Positions 22,901 to 34,900 of a DNA stretch of 64,000 bases are shown here, one piece after another. Below the pieces are notes generated by a model. That model was not told the DNA's origin and ran no database searches. It saw only the letters and a list, made by a program, of their open reading frames with translations. Made by a program: the position numbers and the translations under genes. The stretch is taken from positions 1 to 64,000 of the forward strand of contig JAFPWN010000025.1 of assembly GCA_017412765.1 (NCBI GenBank). The letters run 5' to 3'. Numbering within the stretch: position 1 is the first letter of the stretch; each line of letters opens with the position of its first letter. Source of the stretch: Oscillospiraceae bacterium (GTDB lineage Bacteria; Bacillota; Clostridia; Oscillospirales; Oscillospiraceae).

Positions 22901-25900
22901 AGCGGCACGGTCTGCCGTCCTGCGAACTCATCATCAACATAGAGCGAAACGGAGAAGCCCTTGGCTTCCGCCGAGCCGATGTTCGAAACGTCGACGCGGT
23001 AGACGAACGGCGACTGCGTATCAAAGACCGAGCCCGCCGGATCCCAACGGAGATTCGACACTTCCACGTCAGCGAAGTTGACCTGCTGACTGCTCAGCAC
23101 CTCGCTGTGGGTATTGTTCGTCTTGCTCGTTTCGGAAAGCGTGTTCAGGATATCGTTTGCGACGACCTTGACGACGTGTGTGCCGGCGGTCGCCTGATAG
23201 GTGAAGTTGACCTCCACGGTCTTGCCGACGCCGATGCTGACACCGCTTTCGTCCACGTCCGTCTTGGCATAGCCCATGTAGACGTTGTCGATGTAGAAGC
23301 CGGTGAGGAAGCCGAGTGTTGCGTCGCCGAGTCCCTTATTGCCCAGCGTGGCGGTGATGGTGACGACATCGCCCTCTTCGGGGTCGACGGGGGTCCAGCG
23401 AACCGATTCCACGAACAGGTCGGGGCGGCAATCGCCAACGGAGATGAATTCCGTTGTCTCTGTCGTTGCGCCGAGATCGTCGGTCACGGTCAGCGTGACG
23501 GTATAGCGACCGGGCGCGACATAGGTTGTCGGGCTGGTGGCGTAGTCACCGCGCTTGCCGTTGCCGAAGTCCCAGCGATAGCGGACGATCGAGCCGTCGG
23601 GATCATTCGAGCCGGTTGCGGCGAACGAAAGCACTGCGCCGGAATCGTAGGTGCCGTCGGCAGAAGCGTCGGGCAGCACGATCTTTGCCACCGGCGGCTG
23701 ATTGACACGGATATCGCTGCCGGTGAAGGTGTTATTTTCGCTGCTCGCGTCGGTATCGGGCGTCGTTACCACAACAGCGGTGATGTCAATGCGCTCGGGA
23801 AGCTCCGCGGGCGCAATCCACGTGATCGACGCCTCGCTGCCGGTGTTCGCGGCAAGCGTCACATCCGTGCTGCCGAGCAGCGTTTCGCCGCGGTAGAACG
23901 ACACCGTGCCGGAAGCGGCGGCGTTGCCGTTGTTACGCAGGCTGGCGCGAAGCGTGTTACTTCTTCCTGCCGTAATGGTCGGCGGCGTGGTGTAGACGCT
24001 GTAGACGCCGAGATCGCTGACCGCCGTGGGCGCGAGGCTGCGGCGGAGCGACGGCGCGGATTCGTTGCCGGCGTTATCGACGACGACAACATAGTAATAG
24101 TAGGTTGTGCCGTTCGTCAGACCTGTGTCGGTGTAGACGGGACTGAGCGGTTTGGCAATCAGTTCGCAGTCCTTCGGATCGGCGTCCGGCAACGTCGAGC
24201 GGAGCACCTTATAATAGGCGACGTCTGCGCTGCTCACGTTCCACGTGAGGTTCAGCGTGCCGCCGACCATCGGGTCGGTTACGGTCAGCTCCGGCTGCGC
24301 GGGCGGCATGGAGTCTTTGAAGAAGCTCTTGATCTGCACCGCGGGCTCTGCGCCCTTGTTGCGCACGACGACCTTGATTGCCCATGCGCCGTCCGCCCAG
24401 CTCGCCGTATCGGCGGTGTGCTTGATGACGAACAGTTCAGTGCCGAGAAGATCCGATTCCGAGGTCTCGACGAGTTCCTTTTGGAGATTGGAGATGTCGA
24501 GCGTGGCGAAATTCTCATAGACGGCGTCTGCCGGCACAGTTGCCGCGCTGGATTCGCCGATCCATGCTTTCCAGAACTCCACGGTGCTCAGCGAAACCGC
24601 GTCGTTCACCTGAAGATTGAGATTCAAACCGGCGTTGAAGCGGCTGCCTTGCGCGGGGCTCATGTTCAGGATCACCGGCAGCGAGGTTTCCGGCTCGGGG
24701 CGCGTTTTCACGCCGGCGAAGAGTATGCCGCCGGTGCTGTAATCCGCGGTGGTTGGACCCTGCTTGCCGAGGTCGTTCTCTATGGCGACCATGTAGAAAT
24801 ACTGATTGGTGGGATCGAGATTCTGATCGACGTAGACGTTTGCCGTCGTGTAGGTCAGCTTCTCATATTCGCCGCTATTGACTTTGCGGTAGAGCGTGTA
24901 GTCGACGGCTTCGTTGCCTGCGGCAGGTTTCCAGCTGACGATCAGCCGCCATTCGCCGGCGTCGACGCGGAAGCCCTCCGGCGCGGCGGGCGGATTGTTG
25001 GCGACCGTCACGCGCGTTTCCGCTTCAGACTGGTTGCCCGCAGCGTCGGTCAGGCGCAGAGAAAGCTCGTAAAGGCCGTCGGGGAAGCGCGCCTCGGGTC
25101 CGCTTTCGGCGCTGATGACTGCCAGCGTATTCCACGCGGCGACGCGCGCGCCGTTTTCATCCTCGGCAAGCGACGCCCAGTTGCCCTCGGTGAGCAGCTG
25201 CCATTCGTCCGAGGGCACGACCGCGCCGGTCAGCTCGTCGCTGACGAGCGGACGGTAGAAAACGCGGTAGGACGCGATCTCGCCGTTATCCTCGGCAATA
25301 AGCGTCAGCGTTGCGTCGGTGCGCGCCACTTCGGGCGCGGCAAAGCTGAGGATCACTGGCGCCGTCCTATCCAAGCCGGGCGCGCAGGTTTCCACATTGG
25401 AGTAGGGGCTTTCATTGCCCAGATCGTCGACCGCCGTGACGCAGTACTTGCCCTCGTCGCTCGTCTGCAACGTGTAGTACATGTTGGCGGTTTCGGTCAG
25501 GAGTTTATAGGTTTCGCCTGTGACCTGATACATGCGGTAGAGCTTGAGATCCTTCGGCGTGGACGCAAGCGACCAGCGGAGCGTGACGGAAAGCTCGGTT
25601 TCCGCAACGGTCAGCACCGGAGCGGCGGGCGCGGCGTTGTCCACTTGGTAATGGACGTCGGCACTGCTGCTGTTGCCGACGGCGTCATAGACGCGCACGC
25701 GGAAGGTCAATGTGCCTTCCTTTTTGTATTCGGCGGTGTCGATGGCGAGCGAGCCCTTGTCGGACGTGCCGAGCTTCGTTTCGCTGCTGTCGTCATTGAC
25801 CAGGAAGAAGTCCACGTGATCGACCGCCACGTTGTCGGTTGCCAGTACCGCAAGCGAGCGCTTGCCGGCAAGCCGTGTGCCGTCCGGCGTGGCAAAGCCG

Positions 25901-28900
25901 GAGATCACCGGCGCGACGGTATCGGCATCGGGGGCGACAGCGGTTGCCAAAGTCCCGGGCAGGCTTTCTGCCTCGGCGTCGCTGACGGCGGTCACCTGAT
26001 AGCGGTAGCTTGAGCCCGCGCGCACGGTCGTATCCGTGTACGTTGTCAGCGTCGTGGAGGCGAGGAAGGTATAGCCTTCGCCGCCGTCGCGATAGATATT
26101 ATAGCGGGCGACGCCGACGCTTTGCGCCGAGGCATTCTGCCACGAGAGCACGATGCGCATCTGACCTGCCTGCGCCGCAAGATTCTCGGGCGCGGCGGGC
26201 TTTTCGGACGAGAGCTTGACCGTGCGGACAAGCGGCGTGGAGACGCGACCTGCGCGGTCGATCACCTGCGCAAGCAGCACATAGCTGCCGTCGGCGAGCG
26301 CCGAGGTATCAAACTCGGTGCTGACGGTCGTCTCTCTGCGGTTGTAATCCACGGCGATCTCTCGGATCGTCTGATATGCGTCGTCGCCGCTGCCATCGGG
26401 CTTATAGCGGAACACGACCGAGCCGAGTCCGAGATCGTCGGAGACCTCGGCGAACAGGCGGAGCAGCTTGCCCACGCGCTGCGAGGTGAAGAGCGTGATC
26501 TCCGGATCGACGGTATCAGCGCCGGGGCGGTCGATCGCATCATTGCTGCGTGCGCCCTCAAAGTCATAGCGATCCACGGCGGCAACGGCATAGGTATAGA
26601 TCTTGCCGCTGTCACCGGCCATCGTCAGCGCCTTATCGGTATAGCTGCACCCGTAGATGCGGTCGGCAACCATCGTCATATCGCCGCCGTCCTCGGCGCG
26701 ATAGACGCGATAGTATGCCGCGCCGTCCACGCTCTCCCATTGCAGCGCGATTTCCATCGTGCCTGCGGTGGTCGTGAGCGCGGCGGGGGCGGGGAGTGCG
26801 GTCGGCTGGCAGGTGAAGTTTGCGCTTGCCGACGCGCCCGAACGCGAGCCGATCAGCTTCAGCGTGTGCGCGCCTGCCCCGGTGCCGCGGACATAATTCC
26901 AATCGACGGAGACGATGCCGTTTTCGTCGGCATAGGTCCAGAAGATAGAATCTTCGCCGCTGTCGAGATAGACCTCAACGCTTTCGCTGCCGCGGAAGCC
27001 CTGCGCGGAAAGGTGCAGTACGCTGCCCGGCTTGACGTTTTCGGACGGCGAGATGCTCGCCGAGGTGACGAACACGCCCTTCTGTGCTTCGGCGGACATG
27101 GCGTCGGAGAGGTCTTGGCGGTTATCCACGTCGTCGACGGCGATGACCTTATACGAATAGGTCACGTCGTCCTTTACATCGTAGTCCGTCCAGCTGACGA
27201 TACTACCCTCGGTGATCTTCAGCGGTGAGAGCGCCGTCCAATAGCGATAGTCCTCGCCGGCTGCGGCGCGGTAAATATAATAGTAGATAAGATCCTTATC
27301 CGCGATCTTGTTCCAGCTCACCCGAATGCCGCCTGCCGCGGATTCGGCGGTCAGGCCCGACACGGCGGTGACGTTCGTATCGAACTCGCGCTCGATGGTA
27401 TACGGCAGAGACTCGTTTCCGGCAAGGTCGGAGATAATGAAGCGGAGCGTATAGCTGCCGTTGTAGGTGAGATTCTCTGCGCGGATCGCGCCGGAATAAT
27501 ACCGCTCACCGAACGGCACAAAGCTGCCGCCTTCGCCGGCACTGATCTCGGCACGGACGCTGTTGCCGTCGAGCTCGGCGTTATCCGTGGCGGTGATGTA
27601 GAACGTCACGCTCCTGCCGAGACGGGCGTCGTTCGGTTCAACCGCGGTGATGACCGGCGCTTCGGTGTCCACGATCGGCGTACCGTAGACGGTCGTCCAC
27701 GAGCTTTCGTTGCCCGCGGCATCCACGGCGGTGACGCGGATGGTATACTGCGTGCCCGCCGTCAGGCGGCGGATGGTGCAGGTCTTCACGCCGTCGGTGT
27801 ATGCCACGTCCTGATACTGCTCTGCTTCGTCGGCGGCAGCGTAGTAGACGCGATAGTGATCGAGCACCTCGCCCGTTTCGCCCGGCGTCCAGTTCCAGCT
27901 GACGATCAGCGCATTGGAGCTTTCCTGCACGGTGAGATCGGAAACGGCGGCGGTGGGCGTGTTATCCACGTAGAACCGGCGCTCATACGCATGCGTCAGC
28001 CCGACACTGTCCGTCGCGGTGAAGCGGAACGTATAAAGACCGTCGGTGTATGCGGTGGAGTCGAGCGCGAGAGTCGCGTTGTAATGTGCAAGACTGCTGT
28101 AGTTGCCGGAGTAGTTCAGCTCCACCGGCGTTTCCGCGCCGAATGCGCCGTTTTCGTGCGCAACGGCGAACGTCAGCGACGAAAGCTGCTGATCATCCTG
28201 CACATAGGCGTAGATCGCGCAGTCGTTACCGGTGAGAATGGTTACCCATTCACCGTTCACGCGGATCGAGCGCCAGCCGGACGTATAGACGGAGGTGACC
28301 TCCGGCGCGTCGTCGCCCGCTGTCAGCGCAACAGCAGAGGAGACGCCTGCTGCGCCGACATTGCCGATGCGGTCTTCCGCGACAACGGCAAAGGTATAGC
28401 TCTTGCCGGGCACCAGCGGGAAGCTATCGTCGTGCATATCCAGCGACAGGAACGTGACACTGCTGCTGACTTTGGCAAGCTCGATCGGCTCGCCGCCCGC
28501 CGGCGTGCAGGTTACGGTATAGCTCGCCACGTCGTCATCCGTGGGCGCGTCCCAACTGACGAGCAGGGACTGCTTTTTCGGCGACACGGTGATTGTCGGT
28601 GCGGCGGGTGCTGTCGTGTCAATGCGGAGGAAAGCAATCGCCGTTTCGTCGGTTGTCAGGTCGGTCGCAACGATGCGATATCTGCCGTCGGCGAAGCCGG
28701 AGGGAATAGCAAAGCTGCCGGTGATCTCGCCGTTTTCATCGGCGGAGACATCGGAGAGCAGCAATTCATTTTCAAAGGAGAGCGTGTAAGCACCGCTTGC
28801 CGTGAAGTTCGCGCCGGTGAACGATATCAGCGCGCCCGGCTTGCCCTCGGCGAGACCGGAGAGCGAAAGCATCGGACCTGCCTGCTCGATATTCACCGTC

Positions 28901-31900
28901 GTCGTCGCAACGCGGCCGCTCATCTGACCGACGGCGGAAAGCGGGTGCGAGCCCGCCAGCGTGGCTGCCGGAAGCGCAAACTGCACACTCAGCGTGCCGT
29001 CTGCCTTGGTGGTGCAGTCGGAGAGACTGGCGTTGATCAAGCGGTGATCGAAATAGAGACTCAGGGACTCGTTTGCCGCAAAGCCGCTCGCCCTGATTGT
29101 CAGCGTTGCTTCGTGCTCTGCCTTGACCGCTTCAATGCGCGTTTCGGGCGTGGCGACGGTGATCAATGCGGTTTCGACCAGCGCGCTCTTGGCGAGCACA
29201 ACATGAACGGTGTACGCACCGGGCGCCATATTCGCGGGAAGGACGAACGATGTTCCCTCGCTCGGGAGCAAATCGCCGAGCGTGACCGTCACGGTTTCGT
29301 CATCAGGTGCGCCGCTGACCGTGACCGTCACGGTGTCGCCCGCCTTCGCGGTGGTCGGCGCCTGTACCGTCACTGACGGCGCCAGCGCCGTCAGTTCTTT
29401 CGTCAAACGCGTGCCGGAGAGCGGATCGAAGAAGCCGAGCGTATGCGCGCCGACTGTGCCGCTCATCGGCAGGGCATAGTTCAGCGTGCCGCTGCCGTTT
29501 GCGTCCAGTGTCAGCTTGGTATCCGAGCAGACGCCGTCTACCAAAAGCTGCAGTTCGGCGTTCGGACGGAAGCCGCTGACCGTCAGCGCGACGCTCTTGC
29601 CGAGCGCGACCGAGGAAGCGGAAAGCGTAAGCGTGGGCGCGTAGGCGGTGAAGGGAATCACGGTGCTGCCCCAGCGCTGGCTCGTTTCGCCCCAAACGGT
29701 CAAATTCAAGTTGCCGCTGAAGCCTGCGGGCATAGCTACGCGCACCTCCGCCGCGCCGCTGTCGTTCGCGGTCACGGAATCAGAGGTGTGATTATCCAGA
29801 TAGACGAGCACCGTTTCGCCGGCCTGCAGACCGGTGACGGTTACGGGCAGCGTGCTGCCGCCGTGCGGATTGCCGGAGTAGGAGAGCGTAAGATTGCCGT
29901 TCGTTCCGGCAAACGCAACTCTGTCGCCTGTCTGACCGACTGCGGTAAAGATGTAGCTGCCGCTCGTCGGTGCGAACGCCAGCGAGTCGATGGTATACGA
30001 GGCGACGCCGTCGCCGTTCGCCCAAACGCTTCCAAGCGCGGTACCGTTCATTGCAAAGGCGACGTTCTCGCTCGGCGCAAAGCCGGCGGCGAGAAGCGTC
30101 AGCGCACTATTCAACGCGGGCGTTTCCGGCGAAAGGCTGAGCGTCTGCACCGTGTCCGTAAAGGTCACGCTGCCGCTTGCCGTTCTGCCGCTCGTCTGAC
30201 CGCGCAGAATGACGCTGTGCGTGCCTGCGGTGGCGTCATAGCCGAAGTGGTAGGTCGTCGAGCCGGAGCCGTAGAAGTATGGGGATCCGACCTTGACATT
30301 GTCGATCAGCAGGTCGACGTATTCATTTTGGAAGCCGCTGCCCTCGACGGTAAATTCCTCCATGCCGACCGTGGCATTCGATACGGAAAGTGACGGCGTC
30401 GGCTGACTGACGGCGATGCGCAACGATACGCTCTTGCCTGTGGAGGACTGGATGACCGTTGCCATAACGGCGGTTTCGCCCGGTGCCAAATCGGGGATGC
30501 GGACGTTGTAGAAGCGGTGCTCGCTGCCGTAATTCTGCGTGACCTTGCCGACCATTTCACCGGCGAGCCACAGCTCCGCCTCGTCATCGGCGAAGCCGCT
30601 TGCATTGAACGATACTTTGCTCCCGACGGCGGGGCTTTCCGTGTCGCATATAAGCGAAAGTGCGGCGGCGGTCACGGTCAGGTTCGCGGTTGCGACCATG
30701 CCGCTCTGCGGCTCAACGGCGCGCAACACATAACTGCCGGGCGCGGGAGTGCCGAGGTCGGAGAGATACAGCGTTTTGGCGTTGGTTTCGTTCGGATAGT
30801 AGTATTTGCACGGCGCACTTTCGTCGGTCGCGTCGTCCAGATAGAAATAGACGTTGCGATACGACGGGAAATCCGTGATCGTGGCTTGGAAGCTGCCGTT
30901 TTCCGTTACAGTTGCGGTGTTCAGCGTAACGGTGGGCTGACGTTCTGCGATGGTGAAGCGCAGCGTGGCGACAATGCCGCTGGAGCTGCCGACGGCGCGG
31001 ATCGTGTGACTGCCGCGCAGGTTGTCATCGAGGTCAACGGTATACTCCAATTCCTCGCCGGACTGACTGATGTAGCCGCGATACGACTCTTCGCGATCCA
31101 GGTAGAATTCGACGTATTCGCCGCTTTGGAAGCCGCTGAATGCGACAGTGGCATCCTCGCCGAGCTTCGGTGCATTCACGAGGCGGAGCTGCGGGTTGTA
31201 TTTGCCAGCAGTGCCCATGACGGCTGCGGTTTCTGCGGTGTTCCCGCCGCGGTCGACGGAGCGAATCTTGAACCAGCAGGTGTCGCCGGGCGTAAGATAG
31301 CCGTACGACGGGTAGACGAAGCTCGTTTCCGTGATCGGGTTATAGTTGACGTCGTAGTAGGTGCCGTCTTCCGTTTCCGAATAGGAAACATAGTAGCCGA
31401 CGATATCCGCTTCCGGCGCGGCAGTCCAGCGCAGACTGATCCTGCCGGGGATCGGGGAAGCGATAAGCCCAGTCGGCGCGGACGGAGGCGTTCCGTCCTT
31501 GACGAACGTGCGAGTTGCTACAGTCCGGTTGCCGTAGACATCTTTCGCCGTGACGCGCAGCGTATAGGCGCCGTCGTCGAGCGCGGTAAAATTGAAATAG
31601 TGATAGGTATCTGTGCTCGCGTATGTCGTGCCGTAGGTCCACGGCGAGCCTTCAGCAGCGGTTTCTGTGCCGTTTTCGGCAACGAAGACGGCTTCCACGA
31701 CGCCGAGCGACACGTTGTCATTAAACTCTACGTAGGTCTCGCGGTCGTTGTTGAAGGTCTCGTTTTCTTCAAAGCCGAAGTAGATCGTCGGCGCTTCCGT
31801 GTCGGCAAGCGGGCTGACAAGCGCGTCGGTTGCGACCATCTCGCTCAAAATGCCGCGCTTGTCGCAGATGCGAATGCCGTAGTAGTACGAGCCTGCGGCG

Positions 31901-34900
31901 CTTTCACTTGTGAGGAACGTATCTTCGTACGAGGTATAGGAATAGTATTCCTCGGCGAGCTGGTTTTCTGCCAGCGCCTCTTTGCTCGTGGCGCGGTAGA
32001 TCAGGATCGCATCGCCGTAGCTCAGCGCAGTTTCTCTGCTCCACGCCAGCGTGATCTTGCCGACCTGCGGCTCGGCGGTGAATGTGTCCATCGGCGCGCA
32101 CGGCGCGTTGTTCACGTGGAACGTCGGCGCGTAGTAGTCGGAGTCGAAGCTGTCGTCCAGCGCGTCGGGCGTGATGGGCGAATTGCCGACCTTGTCGTAG
32201 GCGATCGCGGCAAGACGCACTGCGACCGAGCCACCTGCGCCGCCGGTGACGGTGGAGGTGTCCCAGGTGATCGGCTCATTCCATGCGGCGGTGCCGATCT
32301 TTTGATAGGCGCCGTCCTCAACCTTGAGGTAATAATCCACATGGTCCATGCCGCTGTCGTTGTCGTAGATGCTGGACGCGCACAGCGATACGGTGCCCGT
32401 CAGTTCAGACGAGCCGTAGATATAATTGTCATAAAGGTCGGATTTGGCGTGGAAACGCCAATAGTTCGAGTATTCGGGCGGCGTGTTGTCAAGCCGGTAA
32501 TACGTGCTTGCCGTTGCGCTTTCCTGCCCGTTCAAGATGGCATACGCCGTGACATAGGCGGCGGCGTCCAACGTGATCGGCGCGGTGTAGCGCAACGCTT
32601 CACCGTCGTAGCCGATGCGGTAATAGATCTCGGCGTTGGGGCTGGCGTGGCTCAGCGTCAGGGTAGGCAGCGTCGTAAACCAGCCACCCTCGGGCGACAT
32701 CGTCGGCTCGCTGACCGGCACGCGATAGTACGCAGCGCTTTGATCGCTGGTGGTTTCGCCCACCTGTGCCCAAGCGTAGATCGTGTCGTAGCCGCTGAAG
32801 CGGAACGGACCGGTATAGCGCGTGCTGGCGCCGTAGCCGATGCGGTAATACAGCTCAGCGGTGTTATCCGGATGCGTCAGCGTGATCTCGACCTCGTCGG
32901 TGTAGTTACCGCCCTCGGGCGAGATCGTCGGCGCGGCAAGACCGCGCTGAATGGTCAGTTGATACGGCTGATGCTGATAAGCACTATTGTTTTGATCCGG
33001 CAGAAGTGCCAGATGGTATTCGCCGACGGCGAGCGTGACGATACCGTCGCGAATGCTGCCCCAGCCGTCCGTGGGAAGCTCTGCTGCAAGCCCGCCCAGC
33101 GCGTCACGAATTTCCACAGGATAGCTGGAGTTATAGTATTTGCCGCTGTATGTTACGCGGAACTGGTACGCGCCGGCTTCCTGCACGTCCAGCGTATAGC
33201 GTTCACCGCTCTGGTTGAGCAGGATCACGCCGTCGGTTTCGATGACGGCGGACTGCGTCAGTTGGAGCGACTTTTCCGCTTCGACGTAATAATAGCGCGT
33301 GACGGTGTAATCGGAATAGAGCTCTTTTGCCGCGTCGTAGGCGCGCGCGGAAATCTGCATATCCCGATCGACCGTAACGGTCAGGGTGTTGCTGCCTGCC
33401 GTCGTTTCGCCGCGCTGGTTGATGTTATAGTAGAGCACGGTGCCGGGTTCCGAGGTGATCGTGACCTCGGTCGGCTCGGCAAACGTGATGGTGCCGTTGC
33501 TGTCCGGCGTAAAGACCGGGCTGGCGGGAGGCGGCGTGCCGATGCTGAAAGAGGATTGCATCGACCAAGTGGTGTACATACCGCCTTCGGTAACCGTTGC
33601 CCAAAAGATTTCAAAATAGTCGCCGTCTTCGCCGTTAACTTGGATCGGCGCGGTATAGAGCGTACCGTTTTGGATGATATATTCGGAGAAATTCCGCTGC
33701 TGATCCCATTCGCCGTCGGTGATCACATAGTAGACCTTGTCGGTGGGATTTGCCGTGGTAAACGTAACGTAACCGCCGTTTTCCACGTAGTTGGCAGTTT
33801 GGTCGACACTGCACTCCGCTTGCTCCATATCGACCCTGGCCACCAGTGTTCTCGTGTCACTCTGCAGCGTGCCCGCCGCAGTTTCCTTGGCACAGTACAC
33901 TACAACTCGCGCTTCGTTGGCAATGTAAATGCCGGTCGATGGGTTATATTCAATATAATTCTCGCTATTTTCCTCACCCTGCGGCTTCATGCTCGAAAAC
34001 GCATAGTATGCGGTGCTACCATCGGGGATATCGGTGAGGAACACGTAGCACGGCTCGGTGATCAAAAGCTCGGGATATTCCTCGTCTTCCGCATCCACAT
34101 CAAAGCGCGGCGCATCGACGGTTTGCCAGCACTGTGCGCCGATGGTTTCGGGCAGACCTTCGTCTGGATATACGCTGTTGATCTGCAAAGTATAGGTGCC
34201 GGCGGATGCGGCGGTGAAGAACGCCGTCAGGTTCTTGCTGTGGCGCTCGGCCATTTCGCCGGTTTGCCAATCCTCATAGGTCGAGTTTTCGACATAGAAA
34301 TACGGCCACGCGACGGTATTGCCGGTTTCGTCGGTGAGCGCGCCGCTAATGTTCAAATACTCGATTTCGTCGTCGTTCGGGACGGTGAGAGCGATGACAT
34401 AGGCGCCTGGAGCGGGAATTGCGACGCTCAGAGTGCACTGCGCGGGAGCGAATTCCACGCTGTCGGAGGAAAGGGGACCGGCAACAAGCGGGATCGAGAG
34501 CGTGGGGGACTCTTGACCGTTGCCGCCTTCGCCGTTGCCTTCGCCACCGTCTCCGCCGATTACGACGTTTCGGGTATTCGTGACAATGGGGGAGTCCTGT
34601 TGCGCGACGGGCATAGTGATATCCTCGCCGTCTGCGCCATCATTTTCGCTGCCCGTAATGATCGTTTCATCACCACTATCAGCGACGGTATTCTCTTCGG
34701 TAGTCGACGGTGCCGCTTGCGGCGCCGCTGCAACCTCGGTCGGCGGTACGTCCGTCTCCGGTGCGTCTGAATTTGACGCTTCTGCCGGCGGCGCGTCCGT
34801 CGCAAGATCAACGGGCTCGATGAGCACCTCCTGCTGCTCCGCCGGAAGCACAGACTCCTCGGCTGAAATCGACGCGATCAACGCCGTGCTTTGGTCGAAG